NCBI RefSeq assembly: GCF_947500795.1
Contig: NZ_CANMTE010000003.1
Span: 434,001-498,000, forward strand
Source: an uncultured Gelidibacter sp.
GTDB lineage: Bacteria > Bacteroidota > Bacteroidia > Flavobacteriales > Flavobacteriaceae
Direction: 5' to 3'
DNA: 64,000 bases
Part shown: piece after piece, positions 43,854 through 54,200 of the stretch
Numbering within the stretch: position 1 is the stretch's first letter
Layout of the letters: the number at the start of each line of letters is the position of its first letter
Notes under the pieces: model-generated
Databases searched by the model: none
Told to the model about the DNA's origin: nothing
Seen by the model: only the letters and a program-made list of their open reading frames with translations
Made by a program: the position numbers and the translations under genes

Positions 43854-44720
43854 TTATTGTTTAATTGGACGCATCAAACCTTCTTGTGCTACCGAAGCAA
43901 TCAGCTTTCCATCTCTCGTAAAAATATTTCCTTTCGCAAATCCGCGTGCGCCGGAAGCATTTGGCGATTCAATGGCATAGAGCATCCAATCGTCAAAATC
44001 GAAATCCCTAAAGTACCACATAGAATGGTCCAAACTCGCCGTTTGCGTATTACCCCAATGCGCTTTACTTGCGTGGCGATTCATAGCCGCGGCTAAAATA
44101 TTATAATCTGAAACGTAGGTCAGAATTTGTTGCTTTATTGCCAAATCTAAATGGGAAGCATCGCCATTGAGCTTAAACCATACATTGGTAAAAGCAGGTA
44201 AATCTTCAGTGTTAAACGGGTTGACAAGCTCAACAGGTTTAAATTCTACAGGCCGTTCAATCTCCAAAAAACCTTTCGTTTTCTTTGGTATGACGTCGCC
44301 AAACTTATTTAAAATTTCAGACCAACTCATTAGTTCTTCTGGCTGTTTAATAGCATCAGGCATACTAATTTGATGATTGTGGCCCTCTTCCTTATTTTGA
44401 AATGATGCGGAAAGAATAAAAATGGTCACTCCATTTTGCTCGGCAGTAACGCGTCTTACAGAAAAACTCCCCCCATCTCTGGTGTTATTTACATTGTAAA
44501 TAATGGGCTGCTCTAAATCTCCAGCTTCTAAAAAATAGGAATGCATAGAATGCAAAACACGATTATTGGTGATGGTTCTGGCCGCTGCATTAAGGGCCTG
44601 AGCTAATACCTGACCTCCAAAAACATTCGGGCTTCCTACAGTTTTACTGTAGCCTTCAAATTGGCTAGGATTAATCTCTTTTAAAGCGATAAGCTCAATT
44701 AAATCTTTAACATCAGTCAT
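43854..44720 (-). CDS. tesB: acyl-CoA thioesterase II (TesB family)
   Basis: 288 residues, double hot-dog fold. GGQVLAQALNAA (about 36) is the first helix motif, HSMHSYFLEAGD follows, and DHSMWYFRDFDFDDWMLY near residue 230 holds the catalytic Asp-type site. It hydrolyses medium or long acyl-CoA. Cytoplasmic. It probably starts an operon with the GDPD and flavoprotein genes. Confidence 0.92.
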   Translation of the reverse strand: MTDVKDLIELIALKEINPSQFEGYSKTVGSPNVFGGQVLAQALNAAARTITNNRVLHSMHSYFLEAGDLEQPIIYNVNNTRDGGSFSVRRVTAEQNGVTIFILSASFQNKEEGHNHQISMPDAIKQPEELMSWSEILNKFGDVIPKKTKGFLEIERPVEFKPVELVNPFNTEDLPAFTNVWFKLNGDASHLDLAIKQQILTYVSDYNILAAAMNRHASKAHWGNTQTASLDHSMWYFRDFDFDDWMLYAIESPNASGARGFAKGNIFTRDGKLIASVAQEGLMRPIKQ

Positions 44721-44786
44721 TTCTTGAATTGTTTAAGCTTTTCAAAGGTATTTAAATGAGTGGAACTTCTAAATTTAAAATGCGTA

Positions 44787-46103
44787 TTAAATGACAAATT
44801 CTGATGGATTCAGCGCTTCTAGCTTGTTCATCTCTTTTTTTATAACCGATAAATCAGTTTCATTGCTTTGACTCACAATCGCGTCTTGATATAAGGTACT
44901 AATCTCCTTCACAATTACTTTTTTGTACAGTTCATCAAAGGCATCCGCGTGGCCCAATAAGTATTCGAGCATCATAAATAGCTTTTGAACCACAATAATA
45001 TCGTGCTTGCAATAGGTGCGTAACGACGCCATCACATTGTACATCAACTCTTCAAAGCTTACTGTTTTTATGCTTAGAAGTGCATTGTCATCATCATCAA
45101 AAAGATAACTCGTATCGCGCTTTTTCATGCGAAGCACCAACAATTCCGTCATATAATCAATGGCGTTAATGGCAGTTCCGGGATCATTAATTCCTGGAGA
45201 CATCGCTTTTACTGCAATTTCTGTGATTTGCTTAAAGGCCAAGACATAATTCTCTTCTACAAGTTCATTTTTAGAAAAATTGAAATACCCCAAAGCCTGG
45301 TCGACTGCATCTTCATCCAATTCAGCACCAGAATAGCGTAGCAACGGCAGACTTTTTAAAATGTACGTCCCTTTTGTTTGAGCGATTTCAATTTTGACAT
45401 TGTTTTCCTTTGCGAAAGCCGCTAAGGAATTCAAGCTCACGTCCTGAAAATATCCCGACTTTTTTGAAAGCACAGCATGCCAATCAGAAGTTTCTGGAAA
45501 ATGGGTTTCAATCGATTTTTCATTTTCTATCAACCTGCTTAACCTATCATAAGCAGAATCATAAATCTTGTCCATAATTGTCCCAACTTGAATTTGTTGT
45601 GAAATGGAATGGATAAAATAAATAAACGACCCCAAACATAAAGTCATAAAGATGATAGCCAATAACACTGAAAATCCGGGAAGTTGGTATTTATCGCCGG
45701 TTGGCGTGATGGATACTAAGGTAAAAATACAGTATAAGAGCGTTGAATTGTAAATCCCTAAAATGATTTGATGCCTTCTGTTAGAAATCAATCCTGGCAG
45801 TAATCGCGGGGAAAAATTACTCGACGCTTGGTTGAGCAAAATCATTACTAATGAAAAACTAAACACCATGATAGATATCAATCCACCAATAAATGTGGTT
45901 AAGAGACTCCGTGCTGTTTCAGTATTATTAATAACCAACAGCGGTGCGTTTTCGATTAAGTATTTCGAAATACCCCAACTTTCCATATAATACATGAAGA
46001 ATGCAAAAAACAGCCCCATCAAACTGATAAGCGACGGATAGAACGCGATGTTGCTCTCCAGTTTGATGACATATTCAATAATGCTATAAAATTGCTTTTT
46101 CAT
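44787..46103 (-). CDS. DUF2254 membrane protein
   Basis: 438 residues with four transmembrane segments in the first 170 residues (about 21-40, 61-85, 105-125, 135-160). TARSLLTTFIGGLISIMVFS and LNQASSNFSPRLLPG are the family signature. The soluble C-terminal half includes AMSPGINDPGTAINAID, the strongest conserved motif. The function of DUF2254 is unknown; it might be a channel or transporter component. It is 27 bp downstream of the large phosphoesterase gene. Confidence 0.87.
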   Translation of the reverse strand: MKKQFYSIIEYVIKLESNIAFYPSLISLMGLFFAFFMYYMESWGISKYLIENAPLLVINNTETARSLLTTFIGGLISIMVFSFSLVMILLNQASSNFSPRLLPGLISNRRHQIILGIYNSTLLYCIFTLVSITPTGDKYQLPGFSVLLAIIFMTLCLGSFIYFIHSISQQIQVGTIMDKIYDSAYDRLSRLIENEKSIETHFPETSDWHAVLSKKSGYFQDVSLNSLAAFAKENNVKIEIAQTKGTYILKSLPLLRYSGAELDEDAVDQALGYFNFSKNELVEENYVLAFKQITEIAVKAMSPGINDPGTAINAIDYMTELLVLRMKKRDTSYLFDDDDNALLSIKTVSFEELMYNVMASLRTYCKHDIIVVQKLFMMLEYLLGHADAFDELYKKVIVKEISTLYQDAIVSQSNETDLSVIKKEMNKLEALNPSEFVI

Positions 46104-46130
46104 AAAAGGGTATTTCTTGACAGGAAGGGT

Positions 46131-49100
46131 TTAAAAGTTTAAGCCGAAACCAAATGAAAATCGGGATCCGTCTTCTCCTGTAAATAAATTAAATGTTCCT
46201 GAAAGTGATGTGGCCGCGGTAACTCTCAATCCGCCACCAAAGTCATTATGCCATTTTTTAGAATGCTCATCTTTTAACCACACTCGACCAACATCTCCAC
46301 CTCCAAAAACAGTGATTTGTAATGGCAATAATCGCGTTTTAATGGATGGAAAACTATAGCGTAAATCAGCACTTGCTACCATAGAACTTTTTCCAGTAAA
46401 GCGTTCTGCTCTATAACCTCTAAGGCCAGTATCGCCTCCAATATTTGCCGCTTGATAGAACAAAAAGTTATTCCCGAAACGGAATTGACCTCGGACATCA
46501 GTTTTAAGCACTAATGTTTTATCTTTTGTTAGGGCATTATAAAATCCGACATCAGAATTGATATATCCATACACTTCATCAGCATCTTGCAGATTGGTTC
46601 TTGCGCCAACATCAAGATTAAAAGTCATCCCTTTTGTTGGGTTCATCTTATTATCAGCACTAAAATAATCGTATTCCGCTTCTAAAGCTCCAAAATAATG
46701 ACGCTCATAAAACTCCTCATCACTCTCAGGATGCACGGTGGTAATAAATCGATCTTGAGAAGGATCCAATTGAATACCATCAAAAATAGCTCTAAAACCG
46801 TAATCACTACCAAAAGCGGAACGTTTAAGCACCCCTATATGACCGCTATAGATGCTCTTTTTAACTCGGTTAAAGTCGAAATGCTCAGCATTATTTTCAG
46901 TCTCATTTCCATAACCAAAAAAGTTATTGGTATATGATTCGTTCGTATATGTACCGCCAACATTTAAATTCCAATCGTAAAAGAAATTGGCAAATTCGCC
47001 TTCATAGTCCACTTTTAATCCGCTGGTATGAAAAGCATATTTAACATCAAAAGCATGTTGTTGTGAAAAAGGATTACGCTGAAATCCGTTAATCGTATAT
47101 ATTACGGATCCGCCCAATAAAAATCCATCATCAGGATTATAACTTAAGTTTGGAGTAAGTGCGGTGCCTTTAGTTCGGTTTTTTTCGAAGTTAAACAGGT
47201 TCAAATTATATACATCTGTGAATTTCACTTTTGCCCCACTTTTTGATAAAACTGTATTTTCTTTCGACTTATGATCATAGATTTTAACGCGCTTACCTTC
47301 CTTTATATCATAAATATCATTGCCTTGGCCACCAATAATTCTCGTAAAAATTAAATCATCTCCTTTGCCATTCACTATAAATTGGTCATGGTCATTCAAC
47401 CCATAAATCCAAAGTTCCTTAGTAACTTTTCTATCAAATGTCTGATCAATAAAAGGCTCACTAATACCGCCATCTTTAAGTCTGGATACTTTTACTTGAG
47501 TTAAACCATTCCCTAAACGCGTAATTTCAAAATAATCGTCCTTATCAGTTCCAGTCAAGACAACCAACTCATTTAAATAATCATAATATCGGTTAGCAAT
47601 GTCTTGCATATTGCCGCGACGGCCTTTCAGCTTCACTTTAATATCCTCAATAATACTATCCTGAACTTCCACAGGTACATTACTGAATGCTTTTTCGATC
47701 ACCTCATCAGTAACGTTCTCTTCTAAAAACTTCGCTTGCTTTATCCAGGCTTCTCTATTGGATTGTTGTAAAAGCACACGGTCCAATTTAACACCGGCAC
47801 TGTTCATCCATTTCACATCTGTTAGTTCTTCATCATATACCTGTAGCTGTCTTGAAGATCCAGAAATGGACCTCACAATATCCAACAAGGTCCCGTCAAA
47901 ATTTGAAAACACCTGATCTCTATCCCTCGGAATTGGCTTGTACAGCTTATCGCCGTTTTCTTGATTGAATTGTGCCCAACGCCATTGATCCTGGTGTCTG
48001 TCCCAATCGCCAATCAACATGTCAAACAAACGCGCTCTGATGTAAGCATTTTCATCGATTTTGTATTTTTCATCTTCCCTAACCTTTTCAATAATATCAT
48101 ACGTACTTTCAATATCATCGGCATAGCCAAAATTACGTTCGTCCGTATAATTTTCTTCCGGGCGTTCCTCAATCATGTATAATTGACCACCATAACCCGC
48201 ATTAAATTCGCCCAAGGTTTTATGCTTCGGAATGTAGAAAATACGCGGATTGGTATGGTATATTTTTGCAGCATCCGCCAAATCAGGAATAGCCATGAAA
48301 GCGTACGGATGGGCAGCCGTGTAGAAATCTAAAATAAGACTTTCAATTTCAGTTTGCTCATAATCATCCGTCACATAGGAGTTTTTAAAAAGTACTTTTT
48401 CTAAATATTGCGTCGGACTTTTACGTAAGGCGCGCATGTTCAACTCTCTTCCATCCTTAGTTTTGAGTCTTAAGGATTTGGTTTGGTGTCCACCACCAGC
48501 TCGCACAACTTCCAATCCGCCGTAAAGCGTGTCTAATGTTGCTACAGATGCTTTTATCGGTTTGCTATAGATACTACGGTAACGATCTCCTAAAAGCATT
48601 TTATAGATTGAAGACTTATCAGTTTCTTCATCTGAATAAATAGAGACTTCAACCTCGTTCGGGAATGTATCCGGCAAAATTGAATAATCATAAATTTTTG
48701 TTGGCGGATATATCTCCTTTTGAAATAATAAATGCGGTTCATTATTCTCTGAACCGAAAGCTTGCACCCAAGAACTGCCGTCCTTAAACACCGTTAACAC
48801 AGCAAAACCCTGAAGTCCGTACGCAAAAACGCCATGCGCTTTTAAATTGACCTGCCCCGTTTTGGAGCCTGAACCGGATACAATTTGTTTTATATTCCCG
48901 TTGTCTATGTACTGTAAGGTGTGTTCGTGACCTGATACAAAAACAATATTCCCGTTTTCAGTGGCTAAGTTTTCCAAACGATCCATCAAATCATTATAAA
49001 GTTCATTATATCGATCTTGAATGGAAACACCGCCTTGTGACCTAATTTGAGTGACTAAGGACGCCAAACCTGGCATAGGAATTCTGCTTTGCATAGGGAA

Positions 49101-49832
49101 TAGATGTTTCTCCAACGCAAACTGACCACCGTGCGTGCTATTGGTGTACATGGGATGGTGCATTGCAAATACAATAGTTTTGCCTTGTGCTTTCTTAATC
49201 TCCCCCTCCAATTCGAGCATTAAACGCTCTCTAGTTTTTATGACGCAGTCTTCATTTATGGTAGGATGACGGTCCCAATTTTCAAGGTACCATTGCGTGT
49301 CCACAATAATCAATTGAATGGTTTCACTCACGTCGATGCTTTTAAGAGGACAGCCGTTTTCAGGAAAAAAACTGTTTTCGTCCAACGCTTCCTTGATGTA
49401 TTGTTCCTGCAAACGCACCCCGGTAACACCACCGGAATACCATTCGTGATTACCAGGAATGAAGATGGTTTGACCCTCAAAATTCTCAACAGATTTCACT
49501 TGGGCATTCAGCATATTCTCAGCACTACCTCTGTATTTGTGCTCAATTTTAGGAAGGCCTGCAGGATAAATGTTATCTCCCAAAAACAGGGTGTAATCTC
49601 CTTTTGTGTCCTTATCAGAAATATACTTTTTAAAGGCTGTCAATCCCTGCGATAAACCATTCATTGGTGATAAACCAGCATCTCCGACCAAATAAAAAAC
49701 CTTGTCTACCTCTTTTTCAGGAAATATATTTTTTTGATCTTCCTTGTCTATAAATTGAGCTTGATATGAGGCACAAGCATTTAATAAAAAGGCAGATAAA
49801 AGAAGGATTGAGAGGTTTTTTATCGTATTCAT
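46131..49832 (-). CDS. metallophosphoesterase / kinase-like / Omp85-like barrel protein
   Basis: 1233 residues in three parts, with a lipoprotein signal (LLNACAS, Cys19). Residues 40-330 are a calcineurin-like phosphoesterase: GDAG, GDNIYPAG, GNHEWYSGG (about 130), AMHHPMY (about 226) and SGHEHTLQY (about 302). Residues 440-660 look like a small atypical kinase: GGGHQTKSLRLKTKDG with RALRKS, then GDWDRHQDQWRW (about 608) and PIPRDRDQVFSNFDG (about 636), as in HipA or FAM20-like enzymes. Residues 860-1233 form a surface-antigen (Omp85) barrel ending FGFGLNF. It is expected at the outer membrane; substrate unknown. Confidence 0.85.
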   Translation of the reverse strand: MNTIKNLSILLLSAFLLNACASYQAQFIDKEDQKNIFPEKEVDKVFYLVGDAGLSPMNGLSQGLTAFKKYISDKDTKGDYTLFLGDNIYPAGLPKIEHKYRGSAENMLNAQVKSVENFEGQTIFIPGNHEWYSGGVTGVRLQEQYIKEALDENSFFPENGCPLKSIDVSETIQLIIVDTQWYLENWDRHPTINEDCVIKTRERLMLELEGEIKKAQGKTIVFAMHHPMYTNSTHGGQFALEKHLFPMQSRIPMPGLASLVTQIRSQGGVSIQDRYNELYNDLMDRLENLATENGNIVFVSGHEHTLQYIDNGNIKQIVSGSGSKTGQVNLKAHGVFAYGLQGFAVLTVFKDGSSWVQAFGSENNEPHLLFQKEIYPPTKIYDYSILPDTFPNEVEVSIYSDEETDKSSIYKMLLGDRYRSIYSKPIKASVATLDTLYGGLEVVRAGGGHQTKSLRLKTKDGRELNMRALRKSPTQYLEKVLFKNSYVTDDYEQTEIESLILDFYTAAHPYAFMAIPDLADAAKIYHTNPRIFYIPKHKTLGEFNAGYGGQLYMIEERPEENYTDERNFGYADDIESTYDIIEKVREDEKYKIDENAYIRARLFDMLIGDWDRHQDQWRWAQFNQENGDKLYKPIPRDRDQVFSNFDGTLLDIVRSISGSSRQLQVYDEELTDVKWMNSAGVKLDRVLLQQSNREAWIKQAKFLEENVTDEVIEKAFSNVPVEVQDSIIEDIKVKLKGRRGNMQDIANRYYDYLNELVVLTGTDKDDYFEITRLGNGLTQVKVSRLKDGGISEPFIDQTFDRKVTKELWIYGLNDHDQFIVNGKGDDLIFTRIIGGQGNDIYDIKEGKRVKIYDHKSKENTVLSKSGAKVKFTDVYNLNLFNFEKNRTKGTALTPNLSYNPDDGFLLGGSVIYTINGFQRNPFSQQHAFDVKYAFHTSGLKVDYEGEFANFFYDWNLNVGGTYTNESYTNNFFGYGNETENNAEHFDFNRVKKSIYSGHIGVLKRSAFGSDYGFRAIFDGIQLDPSQDRFITTVHPESDEEFYERHYFGALEAEYDYFSADNKMNPTKGMTFNLDVGARTNLQDADEVYGYINSDVGFYNALTKDKTLVLKTDVRGQFRFGNNFLFYQAANIGGDTGLRGYRAERFTGKSSMVASADLRYSFPSIKTRLLPLQITVFGGGDVGRVWLKDEHSKKWHNDFGGGLRVTAATSLSGTFNLFTGEDGSRFSFGFGLNF

Positions 49833-49997
49833 TAATTGGATAATTTTTTAATTTTTGTCCGAAAGGGTGTTTTTACTGAATAAAAAGCAATAGCCTACTT
49901 TTTAATTTTTTTATTGCGAAATGAGTGGTGCTCCATCCGAATTATAAAAGATACAAATTATTTCTTTTGTCCATCTCAAATAACACGCAACGCTATT

Positions 49998-51218
49998 TTA
50001 CGCAATGACTTCTGTATCTATAACAATTTCGCTTAACAACGTTTTATGAACCGGACATTTTGAAGCAATCTCGGTTAATTTTTCTTTTTGCCTCTCGTCT
50101 AAATCGCCAATAAATTTGAGTTTTTTAAGTAAATGATCATAGCGCATTGATTTTCCTTTTTCTTGCATCAAATCTTCACTATGCTTTTTGGAATAAGTAA
50201 TATAAACCAACACTTCCTGCAAATCCCATTTTTTACGTTCAGCATACAGTTTCAGGGTCATTGCTGTACATGATGCCAAGGCGGCACTTAGAAAATCGTA
50301 AGGTGAAGGTCCAAAATCATCTCCACCAAAAGATTCCGGTTCATCAGCCACAAAACTGTGTTTTTTAGTTTGAATAGAGGTTGTAAACTTATCTTCCAAT
50401 AAATTTAGATGTGCTACCAATTGCTGGTCTTCAGTATCCAAAATCTCATTGTCTTCGGTTTCGAAATAACCCTGAACCCAAGTGCCAATCATATCACCCA
50501 CATATATACTATCGGCTTCATTGAACAATAAATGATCTGCATCATTCAAACTGATAAAACTTTTGGGATGGAAAGCATTCACAAACAGTGTTTGCGCATT
50601 CTCAATTCCCACTACTTTATCAAAAGGCGCGTGCATAATAAGAATTGGCTTACGGAGATTTTTTGTGATTTCCGGCAAATCCGTTTTATCAAAATCGTCA
50701 ACGAACTCTTGATTAATTTTAAAAGGACGCCCTCCAATATTCACCTCAACATCACCTTTTTCTGCAATTTCATTCACATGATGGGAAAAATGCTTTTTCA
50801 CGTGTTGTGTTGATGCTGGCGCACCAATGGTAGCCACGGCTTTTACATTATCCAGTTGAGACGCTGCAACAATTACGGCCGCACCTCCCAAGGAATGACC
50901 CACTAATAAGGATGGTGCTTCATAATGCTCTTTCATATAATCATTAACCGCCATAAGGTCATCCACATTTGCAGAAAAATAACTATCAGCAAATTCACCT
51001 TCACTTCTACCTAACCCTGTAAAATCAAAACGGACGACACCAAAACCATGTGCGGTGAGTGCCCTACTAATATTCTTTACTGGTTTTAAAGAACTACTAC
51101 AGGTAAAACAATGTGCGAAAATGGCGTAATTGCGAGGTTTTTGATTGGCTGGCAACTCCAAATAAGCTTGAAGTTGAAGGCCTTTGGCATTTTGTATATT
51201 GAGTCGTGTACTTTCCAT
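49998..51218 (-). CDS. alpha/beta hydrolase-OsmC fusion
   Basis: 406 residues. The N-terminal hydrolase (about 1-255) has [18 protein letters not shown] and the nucleophile elbow GHSLGGAA, with Asp and His in DKVVG and DADHLLF. The C-terminal part (about 265-406) is an OsmC/Ohr fold with [16 protein letters not shown] and KCPVHKTL, which carry the two redox Cys. Such fusions are known. OsmC reduces organic peroxides, and the hydrolase may release or process ester-linked substrates. It is the last gene of the redox-repair operon. Confidence 0.9.
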   Translation of the reverse strand: MESTRLNIQNAKGLQLQAYLELPANQKPRNYAIFAHCFTCSSSLKPVKNISRALTAHGFGVVRFDFTGLGRSEGEFADSYFSANVDDLMAVNDYMKEHYEAPSLLVGHSLGGAAVIVAASQLDNVKAVATIGAPASTQHVKKHFSHHVNEIAEKGDVEVNIGGRPFKINQEFVDDFDKTDLPEITKNLRKPILIMHAPFDKVVGIENAQTLFVNAFHPKSFISLNDADHLLFNEADSIYVGDMIGTWVQGYFETEDNEILDTEDQQLVAHLNLLEDKFTTSIQTKKHSFVADEPESFGGDDFGPSPYDFLSAALASCTAMTLKLYAERKKWDLQEVLVYITYSKKHSEDLMQEKGKSMRYDHLLKKLKFIGDLDERQKEKLTEIASKCPVHKTLLSEIVIDTEVIA

Positions 51219-51230
51219 AATAAGTTTTAA

Positions 51231-51743
51231 TTAAGCTTTTAAATGAACCATTTTGTGCGGATCAACAAATCCTGAGAATTGCTGTAAGAGCAGTTTCAAT
51301 TTCGGATTGATATAAGTTTCACAAAATGGTGCTTCTGGATTTTTAATATAGTAATTGGTTATTTCTTCTCTTGATGGCTCAAAATCATGAAAAGGTAATG
51401 TTTGTGTAATCACCTGGTTATTGAATTGATATTGAAAATCTTGGAGCATAGCCGCTACAACGTGATGCTGTTCTTCGTTAAAAGTATAGACTGCCGAACG
51501 GTATTTTTTTCGCATGGAATGGTTGGATGTGCTATTATGAGTCAACAAATGTATTTCAATCAAGGTGATTAAGTTAATACATTTGCGATTAAAATGAACG
51601 ATAACCGCTTCAGAAAGATTACTATTCTCCCCTGTTGAAGCAATATAACCCTGCTCAACCTTTTCCACACCTTTTAGGGCTTGAAAGACCGCTTCCGTAC
51701 ACCAATGGCACCCGCCTCCAAACCCTATTTTATCCAATATCAT
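51231..51743 (-). CDS. divergent MsrA-like protein
   Basis: 170 residues. FGGGCHWCTEAVF aligns with the MsrA active-site GCFWCxEAVF, with the catalytic Cys retained and Phe replaced by His. GVEKVEQGYIA fits as well. The usual HDPTxxNRQGxDxGxQYRS loop is reduced to HNSTSNHSMRKKYRSA, so substrate handling may differ. The C-terminus keeps CETYINPKLKLL, which may hold a resolving Cys. A standard MsrA is encoded three genes upstream, so this is probably a specialised paralogue. Confidence 0.8.
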   Translation of the reverse strand: MILDKIGFGGGCHWCTEAVFQALKGVEKVEQGYIASTGENSNLSEAVIVHFNRKCINLITLIEIHLLTHNSTSNHSMRKKYRSAVYTFNEEQHHVVAAMLQDFQYQFNNQVITQTLPFHDFEPSREEITNYYIKNPEAPFCETYINPKLKLLLQQFSGFVDPHKMVHLKA

Positions 51744-51765
51744 ATAATGTTTTAAACGTATTTAA

Positions 51766-53328
51766 TTAGGAGCTACAGGACAACATGCTGCATCCCACTT
51801 TATCACGAGCCCATTCTGGTCGTTTTGCAAACCATTTTTCAGATTCAGGTTGTTCATCATACGGTTTTTTCAACAGTTGAAATAATTCATCTATCAAAGA
51901 ATAATCGCCTTTATCAGCAGCATCAATGGCTAACTGCGCCATATAATTTCGCAATACATATTTAGGATTAACCGCGTTCATTTGGAATATACGTTCCTCA
52001 TTAGAAACAGACTCCGTCAAAAGTCGCTCAGCATAACGCTCAAACCACGCGTTCCACTGTGCTTTTATTTTATCGGAAAGTTCTATTGGGTTATAAAATG
52101 CATCATGAACAACACTTAAGCCTTGCGAAGCATTATTCGGATTGAATTTGTTTAAATTCCGAAAGAAAATTGTCATATCCGTTTCCGTCAGTTGCAACGC
52201 ATCTTCCAACTCTTGAATCAGCACACCATCGGAAGGATTTTCTGAGCTCAAACCTAATTTATTTCGCATCATAGCCTCAGACTGAAATTCGAAATCGGTA
52301 GTATACTTTTCCAAAATTGCTTCCATCGCTTCCACATCTTCAATCAGCGGATAAAGCGCGTTGGCAAGTTGGTATAAATTCCAAAGCCCGATGTTGGGCT
52401 GGTTTCCGTATCTATAACGCTTATGTTGACTGTCTGTCGTATTTGGAGTCCATCCAAAATCAAACCCTTCCAACCAACCATATGGTCCATAATCTATAGT
52501 CAAACCGAGAATAGACATGTTATCTGTATTCATCACGCCATGCACAAATCCGACACGCTGCCAATGAATTATCATCTCCAAAGTAAGCGCGCACACTTCA
52601 GCGAAAAACTTTTTGTAAGTTTCCTTTGATGGCGCTCCTAGATGAGGAAAATGTTCTTTTATCGTAAAATCAACTAAGACTTTTAAATTTTTATGATCCT
52701 GGCGTGCTGCAAATATCTCATAACTTCCAAACCTTAAAAAACTTGGCGAGACGCGACTGACAATCGCTCCTTTTTCGTAATCGGGATTGCCGTTGTACAT
52801 CACATCTCGTAACACTTTATCTCCAGTTAAGGATAAGGATAATGCTCTGGTAGTGGGCACGCCTAAGTGATACATCGCTTCACTACATAAGTATTCCCTG
52901 ATGGAAGAGCGTAAAACCGCCAAGCCATCAGCAGTACGGGAATACGGCGTTTCTCCAGCACCTTTTAGTTGCACTACCCAGCTTCTATTATTGTGCTCAA
53001 CTTCAAACAAATTAATGGCACGACCGTCTCCCAACTGTCCGGCCCAATTCCCAAATTGATGGCCGGCGTAACACATGGCATAAGGGGTCGTGTTTTCCAA
53101 TACGGTATTGCCGGTAACCACATTCAAAAATTCTTCAGATGCAGCATCCGTTTCTGTCAAACCTAAGTTCTCTAGCATTTCAGGGGATACATGCAGCAAT
53201 TCAGGATGTGATGTCTTTTTGGGGGTAACATATGAAAAACACGCTCCCGTTACCTGTCGTCTCGTATTTTCAAGAATTGGATCTGCAGGTAATTGAGTCG
53301 TAAATTTATTTTTGATGTTAAGCTTCAT
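51766..53328 (-). CDS. selO: SelO-family protein adenylyltransferase (YdiU)
   Basis: 520 residues from ATG at 53328, a start that avoids overlap with the upstream GNAT gene. Pseudokinase-fold motifs: YAGHQFGNWAGQLGDGRAI, VQLKGAGETPYSRTADG, and near residue 269 GVMNTDNMSILGLTIDYGPYGWL, with Asn and Asp ligands. SelO transfers AMP from ATP to proteins and is linked to oxidative stress. The C-terminus ends GCSMLSCSS, the region that carries selenocysteine in eukaryotes; here Cys. It sits in an operon of methionine sulfoxide reductases. Confidence 0.92.
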   Translation of the reverse strand: MKLNIKNKFTTQLPADPILENTRRQVTGACFSYVTPKKTSHPELLHVSPEMLENLGLTETDAASEEFLNVVTGNTVLENTTPYAMCYAGHQFGNWAGQLGDGRAINLFEVEHNNRSWVVQLKGAGETPYSRTADGLAVLRSSIREYLCSEAMYHLGVPTTRALSLSLTGDKVLRDVMYNGNPDYEKGAIVSRVSPSFLRFGSYEIFAARQDHKNLKVLVDFTIKEHFPHLGAPSKETYKKFFAEVCALTLEMIIHWQRVGFVHGVMNTDNMSILGLTIDYGPYGWLEGFDFGWTPNTTDSQHKRYRYGNQPNIGLWNLYQLANALYPLIEDVEAMEAILEKYTTDFEFQSEAMMRNKLGLSSENPSDGVLIQELEDALQLTETDMTIFFRNLNKFNPNNASQGLSVVHDAFYNPIELSDKIKAQWNAWFERYAERLLTESVSNEERIFQMNAVNPKYVLRNYMAQLAIDAADKGDYSLIDELFQLLKKPYDEQPESEKWFAKRPEWARDKVGCSMLSCSS

Positions 53329-53344
53329 TCGTTTTATATTCCGT

Positions 53345-53614
53345 TTATCCGATAATGGCATTCCATTTTTCACTTCTTTTGGCTACTGATTTTATATAAC
53401 TACAAACAGCAACTGCTTCATAGCCTTCGTCAGTCAATTTCTCAAAAGTCTTTTTTACCAGGACTTTCCCGATACCTTGTCCGCGGAGTTCTACCGGCAC
53501 TTCACTATAGACCAAATGCATTTTTCCATCCTTCATCTCGTAATCTATTTTGGCAGTTTCACCATCCACTTCCATAGTAAATTGTTGCTTGTCTTTATCG
53601 TGTATTACTTTCAT
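53345..53614 (-). CDS. small GNAT-type acetyltransferase (YjdJ-like)
   Basis: 89 residues, the reduced GNAT form. KMHLVYSEVPVELRGQGIGK holds the acetyl-CoA pyrophosphate loop (RGQGIGK). AVAVCSYIKSVAKR near the C-terminus matches the family signature CSYIKxxAKR-type end. The acceptor is unknown. It is placed between msrA and selO with 16-bp gaps on both sides, so it belongs to the operon. Confidence 0.87.
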   Translation of the reverse strand: MKVIHDKDKQQFTMEVDGETAKIDYEMKDGKMHLVYSEVPVELRGQGIGKVLVKKTFEKLTDEGYEAVAVCSYIKSVAKRSEKWNAIIG

Positions 53615-53630
53615 AGCTTTCTTAATTTAA

Positions 53631-54185
53631 TTAAACATTTACGTTTTTCAATTTATCAGCATGCATCTTACGCAGTTTGGTCAACTTAGGCGTAATTACT
53701 GCACTGCAATAGCCAGCAGTTTGGTTATTGGCATAGTACCCTTGATGAACCTCTTCAGCTTTATGGAATTTTTCTGCTGGACTAATTTCAGTAACAATCG
53801 GATTTTCATAATAGGGCGCGATTTCTTCAACCACCAACTCGGCAATATTTTTCTGCTCTACATCCGTATAAAAAATTACGGAACGGTATTGCGTACCCAC
53901 ATCTGCACCTTGTCGATTTAGGGTTGTCGGATCATGACTGGTCATAAAAACAACCAGCAAATCTTCATAACTTATTATCGCAGGGTCAAAACTAACCTGA
54001 ACTACCTCAGCATGTCCCGTTAAACCGGAGCACACCTCACGGTAAGTAGGCGTTCCGGGAACAGTCCCGCCCATATACCCTGATTCTACTTTATGGACGC
54101 CTTTGAGCTCATTAAACACAGCTTCAACACACCAAAAGCAGCCACCTCCTACGGTCATTATCTCTAAATCTTTATCTGTCATCAT
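53631..54185 (-). CDS. msrA: peptide-methionine (S)-S-oxide reductase
   Basis: 184 residues. GGGCFWCVEAVF carries the catalytic Cys. SGYMGG, YREVCSGLTGHAEVV, the loop HDPTTLNRQGADVGTQYRS and EVHQGYY are all canonical. A second Met codon at position 2 is an equally possible start. It reduces the S-epimer of methionine sulfoxide in proteins or free methionine. It lies 15 bp after msrB. Cytoplasmic, since no signal is seen. Confidence 0.95.
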   Translation of the reverse strand: MMTDKDLEIMTVGGGCFWCVEAVFNELKGVHKVESGYMGGTVPGTPTYREVCSGLTGHAEVVQVSFDPAIISYEDLLVVFMTSHDPTTLNRQGADVGTQYRSVIFYTDVEQKNIAELVVEEIAPYYENPIVTEISPAEKFHKAEEVHQGYYANNQTAGYCSAVITPKLTKLRKMHADKLKNVNV

Positions 54186-54200
54186 TTTTTATCTTTTTGA

